From the NCBI GenBank assembly GCA_937952085.1, contig CALFYQ010000054.1, forward strand, positions 1-13,063: DNA of 13,063 nucleotides, read 5' to 3'. A model generated the notes under the pieces. That model ran no database searches. It had not been told where the DNA came from and was given only the letters and a program-made list of their open reading frames with translations. Position numbers and translations under genes: made by a program. Origin of the DNA: an uncultured Paracoccaceae bacterium (GTDB lineage Bacteria > Pseudomonadota > Alphaproteobacteria > Rhodobacterales > Rhodobacteraceae). Below are positions 5,956-12,774 of this stretch, in pieces (positions within the stretch are counted from its first letter, which is position 1; each line of letters begins with the position of its first letter).

Positions 5956-6876
5956 ATGGCTCTGGCGGAAGGGATCGGCGCGGCTTGGCGGTCGCAGCCG
6001 CCGGTGATGCGCGGCGTCGCGATGATGCTGCTCTCGACCGTCTTCTTCTCGCTGCTCCACGCCTCGATCCGCATCGTCTCGGCCGAGTTGCCGCCCTTCG
6101 AGATCGCCTTCTTCCGCAACGTCTTCGGGCTGATGGCGCTGACGCCGCTCTTGGCGCGGAGCGGCTTCGGGCAGCTCCGCACCAAGCGGATCGGCCTTCA
6201 CGCCGCGCGCGGGCTTCTCAACATCGGCGCCATGCTGATGTTCTTCACCGCGGTCTCGATCGCGCCCTTGGCCAAGGTGACGGCGCTCAACTTCACCGCG
6301 CCGGTCTTCGCCGCCGCGCTCAGCCTCATCTTCCTCGGCGAGCGGTTCAAGCTGCGCCGCTGGGCGGCGATCGGCGCCGGCTTTCTCGGCGTCGTCATCG
6401 TGCTTCGGCCCGGCCTCGCCGAGGTGGAGCTCGGCTCCCTCCTCGCGGTCGCCTCGGCGGTGCTCTGGGCCGGGGCGCTCACCATCATCAAGGTGCTGTC
6501 GCGCACCGAATCCAGCGTCGCCATCGTCGCCTGGATGGGGATCTTCCTCAGCATCTTCTCGCTCGGCCCGGCGCTCTGGGTCTGGAAGGATCCGACGCCC
6601 TGGGCCTGGGCCTGGCTGGTCTGGATCGGCGTCGTCGGCTCGCTGGCGCAGGTCACCGTCAGCCAGGCGCTCAAGGAGACGGACCCCTCCGCAGTGATGC
6701 CGTTCGATTTCCTCAAGCTGGTCTGGGCCACGCTTCTGGCGATGTGGCTCTTCGGCGAGTACCCGGATGTCTGGGTCTGGATCGGCGCGGCGGTGATCTT
6801 CGGCGCCGGCGTCTATGTCGCCGGGCGGGAGCGCGCCGCCGCCCGCGCGGAGGCGGCGCGAAAGGCCGCGGGCTAA
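5956..6876 (+). CDS. EamA/DMT family transporter
   Basis: A 306-residue inner-membrane protein with about ten hydrophobic segments in two EamA repeats (roughly residues 18-145 and 155-292). Repeat 1 ends with the typical PVFAAALSLIFLGERFKLRRW; repeat 2 contains the matching PFDFLKLVWATLLAMWLFGEYPDVWVWIG region. Members of the drug/metabolite transporter superfamily export amino acids, nucleosides or other small metabolites; the substrate cannot be assigned. The C-terminal tail is short, basic and Ala-rich (RERAAARAEAARKAAG). The start has a good ribosome site, AGAGGAACGAC before the ATG. It is a single-gene unit: divergent from the PhyH gene, with its TAA overlapping the TAG of the oppositely oriented methyltransferase gene by 4 bases. 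Confidence 0.94.
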   Translation: MALAEGIGAAWRSQPPVMRGVAMMLLSTVFFSLLHASIRIVSAELPPFEIAFFRNVFGLMALTPLLARSGFGQLRTKRIGLHAARGLLNIGAMLMFFTAVSIAPLAKVTALNFTAPVFAAALSLIFLGERFKLRRWAAIGAGFLGVVIVLRPGLAEVELGSLLAVASAVLWAGALTIIKVLSRTESSVAIVAWMGIFLSIFSLGPALWVWKDPTPWAWAWLVWIGVVGSLAQVTVSQALKETDPSAVMPFDFLKLVWATLLAMWLFGEYPDVWVWIGAAVIFGAGVYVAGRERAAARAEAARKAAG

Positions 6877-7934
6877 CCCCGCCGCCGCCGCCGGCCCTCG
6901 CGGCCGCCATCGGCGCCGGCGGGCTTGTTGAAGCGGATCCAGGCGCCGCCCGACGGGTCATGGTCGAGCAGGAAATCTGCCGCCCTGATCGCCTCGATCT
7001 CCTTCGAGGGCGTGGCGCTGGTCGAGCCGAGGCCGATCAGCGGCGCGAGCAGGGCGGGGTCGATCCCCTCCGGCACCACGACGCCGAGCGCCGCCAGTTC
7101 GGCGATCCGCTCCTCGATCTTCTTCGGCGTCGCCGCCGCGAGAACCGGGTTCATGATCGCCGAGGTCATCCCCGCCGCCGCCGCCATCGGCAGGAAGGCG
7201 TTGTTGATGCCGTGCCGGTTCGGCAGGCCGAAGGAGATGTTGGAGGCGCCGCAGGTGGTGTTGACGCCGAGTTCCTCGCGGAGCCGCCGCACCAGCGCGA
7301 AGACCTGGAGCCCCGCCGTCGCCATCGCGCCGATCGGCATCACCAGCGGATCGACCACGATGTCATGCGCCGGGATGCCGAAATCGGCGGCGCGCTCGAC
7401 GATCTTCTTCGCCACGGCGAAGCGCACGTCCGGATTTTCCGAGATGCCCGTGTCGTCGTTCGAGATCGCCACCACCGGCACGTTGTACTTCTTCACGAGC
7501 GGGAGGACGAGCTCCAGCCGCTCCTCCTCGCCGGTGACGGAGTTGAGGAGCGGGCGCCCCTCCGCCGCCTTCAGCCCGTTCTCCAGCGCGCCGGGGACCG
7601 AGCTGTCGATGCAGAGCGGAACGTCCACCAGCGCCTGCACGCGCTCGACCATCTCCTTCATCAGGGCCGGCTCGACGAAGTTGTTGTCGGCGTAGCGCGG
7701 GTCTTCCGCCATCTTGTTGGAGAAGACGGCGCCGGAGTTGATGTCGAGCACGGTCGCGCCGCAGGCGACCTGCTCCAGCGCGTCCTTCTCCACGGTGGAG
7801 AAGTCGCCGGCCTCAAGCTCGGCGGCCAGCTTCTTGCGCCCGGTCGGGTTGATGCGCTCCCCGATCACGCAGAAGGGCTGGTCGAAGCCGATGACGACGG
7901 TCTTCGACTTCGATTCGACGACGGTGCGGGTCAT
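6873..7934 (-). CDS. Methyltetrahydrofolate:corrinoid (cobalamin) methyltransferase, DHPS-like
   Basis: A 353-residue cytoplasmic TIM-barrel protein of the dihydropteroate synthase-like family that moves a methyl group between 5-methyl-THF and a corrinoid protein. Recognisable blocks: IGERINPTGRK (24-34), VLDINSG (62-68), CIDSS (108-112), NSVTGE (131-136), AISND (156-160), VVDPLVMPIG (193-202) and CGASNISFGLPNRHG (228-242), whose Asn is in the folate site of characterised enzymes. AcsE-type proteins are near 260 residues, so this carries a C-terminal extension of roughly 80. It ends in AGADGGREG and five Arg, resembling the tail of the corrinoid activator at 1576-3612. A Shine-Dalgarno sequence (GGAGAG) precedes the ATG. 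It is the last gene of the operon with the reductase-like and 'virulence factor' genes. In Rhodobacterales such enzymes are thought to pass methyl groups from corrinoid-linked demethylation to THF; direction here is inferred. Confidence 0.93.
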   Translation of the reverse strand: MTRTVVESKSKTVVIGFDQPFCVIGERINPTGRKKLAAELEAGDFSTVEKDALEQVACGATVLDINSGAVFSNKMAEDPRYADNNFVEPALMKEMVERVQALVDVPLCIDSSVPGALENGLKAAEGRPLLNSVTGEEERLELVLPLVKKYNVPVVAISNDDTGISENPDVRFAVAKKIVERAADFGIPAHDIVVDPLVMPIGAMATAGLQVFALVRRLREELGVNTTCGASNISFGLPNRHGINNAFLPMAAAAGMTSAIMNPVLAAATPKKIEERIAELAALGVVVPEGIDPALLAPLIGLGSTSATPSKEIEAIRAADFLLDHDPSGGAWIRFNKPAGADGGREGRRRRRG

Positions 7935-7954
7935 GAACTCTCCGGTAGGCTCGA

Positions 7955-8872
7955 TCAGGCCGTCGCGGCGAGCCTCCGGCCGCCGCGGCCGAACTCGTCG
8001 GTGAATTCGGCGGTCTTGCCGATACCGCCGAGCGGGAAGAAATGCACGTTCGTCACGGCGAAATCCGGATGCGCGGCGCGATGCGCGGCGAGATCGGCGA
8101 GGAATTCCTCCGGCGTGAACGGCAGGATCAGCTTGGTCACGTCCGCGGCGCGCTTCTGCAACACGCGGACCGAGGGGCCGACGCCGCAGGTGAGCGCGAA
8201 CTTCACCAGCGTCTGCAGCTTCGCCGGGCCGGCGACCCCGATATGGACGGGGAGCGTGATCCCCTCGGCGCGGAGCCGGTCGGCCCATTCGATCACCGGC
8301 TTCGCCTCGAAGCAGAACTGCGTCGCGATCGCCATCTCGACGCCGGCCTCGCGGGCCCAGTCCTGCTTCCAGCGGAGCGCCTGCATCGCGCGGCGGCCCG
8401 AGCCGTCGACATCGATATCGCGGGAGCCTTCCGGGTGGCCGGCGACGTGGATGCGGCGGAGCCCGTCGAAAAGGCCGGTCGCCATCATCTGCATCGAGTC
8501 GGTGAATTCGCCGCGCGCCTCCGGCGCGCCGCCGGCGAGAACCAGCGCCTGGTCGACGCCCGCCTCGCGGTAGGCGGCGATCCACTCGCCGAGCGCCGCG
8601 CGGGAGGGCACGCTCCGCGCCGGGATGTGCGGCATGACCGGGAAGCCCTCGTCGCGGAGCCGCTTCGCGGTGGCGACCATCTCCTCGATCGGCGTGCCGT
8701 CGATATGGGCGATGTAGATGCGCGTGCCTTCGGGCAGGATGGCGCGGAAATCCTCGATCTTCTCGGCGGTGCGCGGCATCACCTCAAGGGAGAAGCCGTC
8801 CAGCATCCCGGCGATGTCGGCCGGGGCGGAAGCGGCCTTGCGGGCCGAGAGAAAGCTGAGAACCTTCGCCAT
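7955..8872 (-). CDS. Divergent methylenetetrahydrofolate reductase-like protein
   Basis: A 305-residue barrel protein related to MetF. SLEVMPRTAEK (28-38) corresponds to the FEFFPPK block with its catalytic Glu (Glu30). ATQFCFEAKPVIEW (183-196) corresponds to the TQFFF block with its Gln. HIGVAGPAKL (210-219) follows the family pattern. The usual LRGD motif is replaced by LAGGAPE (112-118), so the Asp that tunes flavin and folate chemistry in E. coli MetF is absent. It should interconvert methyl- and methylene-THF, feeding or draining the methyltransferase encoded 20 bp downstream; a purely folate-binding or different reductase role is possible. AAGGAG precedes the ATG at 8872 with good spacing. 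It sits 21 bp after the 'virulence factor' gene in the same operon. A canonical MetF is encoded divergently at 9424, so the two are probably not redundant. Confidence 0.88.
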   Translation of the reverse strand: MAKVLSFLSARKAASAPADIAGMLDGFSLEVMPRTAEKIEDFRAILPEGTRIYIAHIDGTPIEEMVATAKRLRDEGFPVMPHIPARSVPSRAALGEWIAAYREAGVDQALVLAGGAPEARGEFTDSMQMMATGLFDGLRRIHVAGHPEGSRDIDVDGSGRRAMQALRWKQDWAREAGVEMAIATQFCFEAKPVIEWADRLRAEGITLPVHIGVAGPAKLQTLVKFALTCGVGPSVRVLQKRAADVTKLILPFTPEEFLADLAAHRAAHPDFAVTNVHFFPLGGIGKTAEFTDEFGRGGRRLAATA

Positions 8873-8893
8873 CTTCCGCTCCTTCAGGGCCCG

Positions 8894-9202
8894 TCAGCGG
8901 GCCTCGCTCCAGCCGTCATTCGCGATCAGGGCTTTCAGCCGCGCCGCGTCGAATTCCGCCTCCAGCCGGGCCGCCTCGGCCCGCGCCGTCTCCGCGTCGT
9001 CCTCGCCCGGCACCGTCACCGGGCCGTGCTTGCGCCACTCCGCGAGATAGGCGTCGCTTTCCTTCGCGCCGACCTTCATCGCGCAGCGGTCGATGGCCTG
9101 CTCGAACCGTTCCGGAAGCTGGATCTTGGCGGCGCGGCGCCCCTTGCCGACGATCACCTGGGCTGGAATGTCCCGCCAGTAGACCGTCGTGAGTTCAGCC
9201 AT
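8894..9202 (-). CDS. 'Virulence factor' family small protein (Pfam Virulence_fact type)
   Basis: A 102-residue soluble protein. The N-terminal part (residues 3-60) is the family core: TVYWRDIPAQVIVGKGRR, then AKIQLPERFEQAIDRCAMKVGAKESDAYLAEWRK. The C-terminal 35 residues are an acidic, Ala/Glu-rich helix (DDAETARAEAARLEAEFDAARL). Databases name the family 'virulence factor', but nothing here suggests virulence. From memory it recurs beside the folate/corrinoid methyltransferase genes in Rhodobacterales, and here it is the first gene of that operon. It therefore more likely supports the methyl-transfer enzymes, for example as a small subunit or stabiliser; this is inference. The start at 9202 has a modest purine-rich site (GACGGCGGA) upstream. 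It diverges from metF with a gap of about 220 bp. Confidence 0.85.
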   Translation of the reverse strand: MAELTTVYWRDIPAQVIVGKGRRAAKIQLPERFEQAIDRCAMKVGAKESDAYLAEWRKHGPVTVPGEDDAETARAEAARLEAEFDAARLKALIANDGWSEAR

Positions 9203-9305
9203 TCCGCCGTCCGCCCCGCGCTTCGAACCACCGCCGTTCCTTCGCGTCAGATGGGGCTTTCCCGCCCCCTTCGCCAGCGGGATCGCGACTACCGGACTCC
9301 GCTTT

Positions 9306-9317
9306 GCGACATGTCGC
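9306..9317. promoter_or_regulatory. 12-bp perfect palindrome, candidate operator
   Basis: The sequence GCGACATGTCGC equals its own reverse complement. It lies 104 bp from the small-protein start and 107 bp from the metF start, where one dimeric regulator could control both directions. I cannot name the regulator. In GC-rich DNA a 12-bp palindrome is only modest evidence. Confidence 0.4.
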
Positions 9318-9379
9318 GGAACGGGCGTTTCCGGTTCGTCGCAATCCGGCGTTGCGGCGTCGGTTTCACGCCTGTATCT

Positions 9380-9405
9380 CTCGGGGCTGCGCGGCCGCCC
9401 CCGAG
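9380..9405 (+). promoter_or_regulatory. Hairpin in the metF leader, just upstream of the ribosome site
   Basis: CTCGGGG (9380-9386) pairs with CCCCGAG (9399-9405) around a 12-base, GC-rich loop that includes GCGGCCGC. The stem ends five bases before AGGAG (9410-9414). It may influence metF translation or mRNA stability; no alternative pairing partner was evident by eye. Confidence 0.4.
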
Positions 9406-9423
9406 CCGCAGGAGTGATATGTG

Positions 9424-10308
9424 ATGTCCGGCGCGCCCCTCTCGATCTCGTTCGAGTTCTTTCCGCCCAAGGGGCCGGAAGGGGGGCTGCGGCTGTGGCG
9501 CTCGGTGGAGCGGCTCGCGCCGCTCGGGCCGCGCTATGTCTCCGTCACCTACGGCGCCGGCGGCTCCACGCGGGAGCGGACCATCGCCGCGATCCAGACG
9601 ATCCGGGAGCGGGCGGGGCTCGACGTCGCCGGTCATCTCACCTGCGTCGGCGCGACGAAGGAGGAGACGCTTTCGGTCGCCCGCGCCTACGCCAAGATGG
9701 GCTGCCGCCGTATCGTTGCGCTCCGGGGGGACGCGGCGGCGGGCGATGCGGTCTTCACGCCGCATCCGGGCGGCTTTTCCGGCTCGGTCGAGCTCGTCTC
9801 CGCGCTGAAGGCGGCGGGGCCGTTCCACGTCACGGTCGGCGCCTATCCCGAGCCGCATCCGGACGCGCGGGGCGAGAACGCCGATGTCGAGCACCTGAAG
9901 CGGAAGTTCGACGCCGGCGCGGACGACGCGATCACCCAGTTCTTCTTTGACGTCGAGACCTTCCTGCGCTTCCGCGACCGCTGCGCCAAGGCGGGCATCG
10001 CCAAGCCGATCATCCCCGGCGTCCTCCCCATCGAGAATTTCGCCAAGATGAAGGGCTTCGCCGCCCGTTGCGGCGCCCGGGTGCCGGACTGGCTGGAGAC
10101 CGCCTTCGCCAACGCCGAGCGGACCGACGCGACCGAGCTTCTGTCGATCTCCGTCGCCTCCGTCCTTTGCGACGCGCTGAGGCGCGAGGGGGCGGGGCAC
10201 ATCCACCTCTACACGCTCAACAACCCCGACCTGCCCTATCAGGTCTGCCAGGCGATGGGCGTCGAGCCCCGCCCGCTCCGCGTCGCCTCCGGCGGCTGCG
10301 GGGCCTGA
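9424..10308 (+). CDS. metF: Methylenetetrahydrofolate reductase, canonical MetF
   Basis: A 294-residue cytoplasmic flavoenzyme that reduces 5,10-methylene-THF to 5-methyl-THF for methionine synthesis. The family blocks are intact: SFEFFPPKG (9-17, catalytic Glu11), YVSVTYGAGGSTRERT (38-53), HLTCVGATKEE (71-81), ALRGDAAAG (99-107, Asp103), DDAITQFFFD (167-176, Gln172) and PIIPGVLPI (195-203). The length is normal for bacterial MetF. The ribosome site AGGAG (9410-9414) is followed by a GTG at 9421 and an in-frame ATG at 9424; I use the ATG, and the GTG would add one residue. It is transcribed away from the operon holding the divergent MetF-like protein and meets the FAD dehydrogenase gene head-on with a 3-bp gap. 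The Cys in the C-terminal SGGCGA may be incidental. Confidence 0.96.
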   Translation: MSGAPLSISFEFFPPKGPEGGLRLWRSVERLAPLGPRYVSVTYGAGGSTRERTIAAIQTIRERAGLDVAGHLTCVGATKEETLSVARAYAKMGCRRIVALRGDAAAGDAVFTPHPGGFSGSVELVSALKAAGPFHVTVGAYPEPHPDARGENADVEHLKRKFDAGADDAITQFFFDVETFLRFRDRCAKAGIAKPIIPGVLPIENFAKMKGFAARCGARVPDWLETAFANAERTDATELLSISVASVLCDALRREGAGHIHLYTLNNPDLPYQVCQAMGVEPRPLRVASGGCGA

Positions 10309-10311
10309 GCC

Positions 10312-12015
10312 CTAGTCGTTCGCGCCGGCCATCCGGCGCGCCGCGATCCAGCCGAAGGTCAGCGCCGGGCCGAGGGTGATGCCGCCGCCCGGATAGGCCC
10401 CGCCCATCACGCTCGCCATGTCGTTGCCCGCGGCGAAGAGGCCGGGGATCGGGGCGCCTTCGGGGTCCAGCACCTCGGCGTGCTCGTTGGCGCGAAGCCC
10501 GGCGAAGGTGCCGAGATCGCCGACATAGACCCGCACCGCATAGAAGGGCGGCTTCGCCAGCGGCGCGACGCAGGGGTTCGGGCCCCAGCCCGGGTCGCCG
10601 AGCGAGCGGTTGTAGCTGGTCGAGCCCTTGTGGAATTCCGGGTCCTCGCCGCGCGCCGCCGTCTCGTTGAAGCGCCGGATCGTCTCGGCGAAGCCCGCCG
10701 GGTCCACCCCCATCTCGGCGGCCAGCGCCTCCGGCGTCTCGCCGCGCAGGAGGTAGCCCTCGCGGATCAGCGCGCCATAGGGCACGGGCGCCGGCCGGGC
10801 GTAGCCGAGGCCGTAACGGCGGAAGGCGCGGTGGTCGGCGACGAACCAGGCGGCGTTCTCGGTCCCCTCCTCGGCGCAGCGGCGCATCATCGCCTGGCAG
10901 AAGTCGTGATAGCTCTCCGCCTCGTTGACGAAGCGCCGGCCGGAGCGCGTCACCGCGATGACGCCGGGCTTCGAGCGGTCGACGAAATGCGGGAAGGTGC
11001 CGAGCGTCCCGTCCTTCCGCCGCGGGCGGGAGATCGGCACCCAGGCGGCGGCGTGCGGCAGCCGCGTCTCCACCGCCGCCCCCGCCGCCTCCGCCATGCG
11101 GAGCCCGTCGCCGGTATTGCCCGGCGGCGAGGGGGAGACGTGCTCGTGCCCGGTCGGCGCGTGCTTCATCATCCGGGCGCGGCGGATCGGGTCCTGCGGG
11201 AAGCCGCCGGCGGCCATCACCACGCCCTTCCGCGCCATGATCTCCACAAGGCCGGTCTTCGTCTCCACCACCGCGCCGGTGACGCGCCCGCCGGAGAAGA
11301 GGAGCCGCCGCGCCGGCGCCTCGGTGCGGATCTCCACCCCCGCGGCGAAGGCCGACTTCGCCAGCCGCCCGGCCAGCGCATTGCCGTTCATCAGCCGCAT
11401 CGAGCGGCCGTGGAAGACGAGGTCGCGGGCGTAGCGGGCGAGCAGGCGCCCGACATGGAGGAACGAGACGGGGGAGCGCAACACGTTGAAGAAATGCTGC
11501 AATTCCTTGCCCGTGCCGATCATCAGGCCAAGGAAGGTGATCTCCGAAAGGGGCGGGCGGAGCCGGGCGATCTCGGGCCCCAGCTCTCGCCCGTCGAAGG
11601 GCCGCGCGACGATGGAGCGGCCGCCATCCACACCGCCGGGCGCGGTCGGGTGATAGTCCGCGAAGGTCGGGCCGAGGTCGAACTGAAGCGCCGTCTTCTC
11701 CTCGAAGAAGGCGACCGCCTTCGGCCCGGCGTCGAGGAAGGCGTCGATCCGCGCCTCGTCGAAGGCGGCGCCGGCTTCGTGGCGGAGATAGGTCTTCGCC
11801 GCCTCCGCGCTGTCCTTCACCCCGGCCCGCACGGCCGGCCCGTTCCCCGGAACCCAGAGCCAGCCGCCCGAGCGCGCCGTGGTGCCGCCGAAGACCGGCT
11901 CCTTCTCCACCACCAGCGCCTTCAGGCCCCGATGCGCGGCGGCGACGGCGGCGGAGAGGCCGCCGCAGCCCGAGCCGATCACCAGAACGTCCACATCCTC
12001 CCGCCGCGCCGTCAT
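10312..12015 (-). CDS. FAD-dependent dehydrogenase, 3-ketosteroid dehydrogenase/fumarate reductase type
   Basis: A 567-residue flavoprotein. The N-terminal dinucleotide-binding motif is VLVIGSGCGGLSAA (10-23), with Glu37 at the end of the second strand, then GGTTARSGGWLWVPGN (43-58). The C-terminus has GGAYPGGGITLGPALTFG (538-555), which places Tyr541 and the following glycines where KstD enzymes keep their C-terminal catalytic Tyr/Gly. KstD introduces a 1,2 double bond into 3-ketosteroids; related proteins act on other alpha,beta-ketones or on fumarate-like acids, so the substrate remains open. No signal peptide is seen. The ATG at 12015 overlaps the SDR stop by four bases (ATGA), so the two are translated as a coupled pair and may catalyse successive oxidations of one substrate. 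A GGGGGG run about 11 bases upstream is the only ribosome-site candidate. Confidence 0.92.
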   Translation of the reverse strand: MTARREDVDVLVIGSGCGGLSAAVAAAHRGLKALVVEKEPVFGGTTARSGGWLWVPGNGPAVRAGVKDSAEAAKTYLRHEAGAAFDEARIDAFLDAGPKAVAFFEEKTALQFDLGPTFADYHPTAPGGVDGGRSIVARPFDGRELGPEIARLRPPLSEITFLGLMIGTGKELQHFFNVLRSPVSFLHVGRLLARYARDLVFHGRSMRLMNGNALAGRLAKSAFAAGVEIRTEAPARRLLFSGGRVTGAVVETKTGLVEIMARKGVVMAAGGFPQDPIRRARMMKHAPTGHEHVSPSPPGNTGDGLRMAEAAGAAVETRLPHAAAWVPISRPRRKDGTLGTFPHFVDRSKPGVIAVTRSGRRFVNEAESYHDFCQAMMRRCAEEGTENAAWFVADHRAFRRYGLGYARPAPVPYGALIREGYLLRGETPEALAAEMGVDPAGFAETIRRFNETAARGEDPEFHKGSTSYNRSLGDPGWGPNPCVAPLAKPPFYAVRVYVGDLGTFAGLRANEHAEVLDPEGAPIPGLFAAGNDMASVMGGAYPGGGITLGPALTFGWIAARRMAGAND

Positions 12016-12764
12016 TGCGTCAGATACCCCCCGTCCACCGGCAGGAGCGCCCCGGTGACGTAGCTCGCCGCGTCGGAGACGAGGAACCGCACCGGCCCGA
12101 CCAGCTCCTCCGGCTTGCCGACGCGCCCCATCGGCGTATGCGCGAGGAAACGGCCGATCGCCTCCGGGTTCGCCCGCGTCGCCGCAGTCATCTCCGTCTC
12201 GATCACGCCGGGCGCAAGCGCGTTGACCCGCACCCCGTCGGCCGCCAGCTCCTGCGCCAGCACCCGCGTCAGCTGAAGAAGCGCGCCCTTCGACGCGGCG
12301 TAGGCCGCCAGCCCCGGCCCGCCCCGCACCGACATGATCGAGCCGATGTTCACCACCGCGCCCCGCGTCGCCCGAAGGTCGGCGAGGCAGGCCCGCGCCA
12401 TCCGCATCGCGCCGCCGGCGTTGACCGAAAGCACCGCCTCCCAGTCGGCCGCGAAAGTCTCGGCGTCGATCGGCGTGCGCCGGATGATCCCGGCGTTGTT
12501 GACGAGGATCGAGACCGGGCCGAAGGTGGCGCGGGCCGCCTCCGCCGCCGCCTCGCAGGAGGCCGCATCCGCCACGTCGAGCGCGAGGCCCGTCGCCCGG
12601 CCGCCGGCCGCCCCGATCTCCGCCGCGACCCGCGCCGCGCCCGCCGCGTCGAGATCGGCGCAGGCCACCGAGGCCCCCGCCTCGGCGAGCCCGCGCGCGA
12701 TCGCCGCGCCGTTTCCGCGCGCCGCCCCGGTGACGAGGGCGACGCGGCCTTCCAGTTCCGTCAC
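12012..12764 (-). CDS. Short-chain dehydrogenase/reductase (classical SDR)
   Basis: A 250-residue Rossmann-fold oxidoreductase of normal classical-SDR length. Visible motifs: TGAARGNG (12-19, cofactor-binding TGxxxGxG), Asp37 after the second strand (suggesting NAD(H) over NADP(H)), NNAG (89-92), and the catalytic set Asn115, Ser142, Tyr155 and Lys159 in SIMSVRGG and YAASKG. The C-terminal LPVDGGYLTQ is typical. It should oxidise an alcohol or reduce a ketone; the substrate is unknown, but coupling to the FAD dehydrogenase suggests a shared pathway. I start it at the GTG at 12764 (MTELEGRVALVTG) because the fold begins there. The frame stays open upstream to 12920, but that part overlaps the peptidase gene and is Arg/Ser-rich nonsense. 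GAGG lies about 8-9 bases before the GTG, and the gap to the upstream stop is 10 bp. Confidence 0.93.
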   Translation of the reverse strand: MTELEGRVALVTGAARGNGAAIARGLAEAGASVACADLDAAGAARVAAEIGAAGGRATGLALDVADAASCEAAAEAARATFGPVSILVNNAGIIRRTPIDAETFAADWEAVLSVNAGGAMRMARACLADLRATRGAVVNIGSIMSVRGGPGLAAYAASKGALLQLTRVLAQELAADGVRVNALAPGVIETEMTAATRANPEAIGRFLAHTPMGRVGKPEELVGPVRFLVSDAASYVTGALLPVDGGYLTQ

Positions 12765-12774
12765 GCGCCCGGCC

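Larger units (their letters stand above)
9203..9423. promoter_or_regulatory. Divergent control region between the methyl-transfer operon and metF
   Basis: This gap should carry the promoters of the minus-strand operon and of metF. It holds a perfect 12-bp palindrome (9306-9317) roughly midway, a strong hairpin (9380-9405) just upstream of the metF ribosome site, and AGGAG at 9410-9414. I compared it by eye with the SAM-II and SAM/SAH riboswitch cores known upstream of methionine genes in alphaproteobacteria and saw no match. No clear -10/-35 pair was recognised. Confidence 0.5.

Noticed and set aside
9203..9423. SAM or cobalamin riboswitch in front of metF
   Set aside because: No SAM-II, SAM/SAH or cobalamin-box core was recognised; only a simple hairpin is visible.
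10480..12063. A 527-codon plus-strand frame
   Set aside because: It is antisense to the FAD dehydrogenase, which has clear FAD-binding and C-terminal catalytic motifs.
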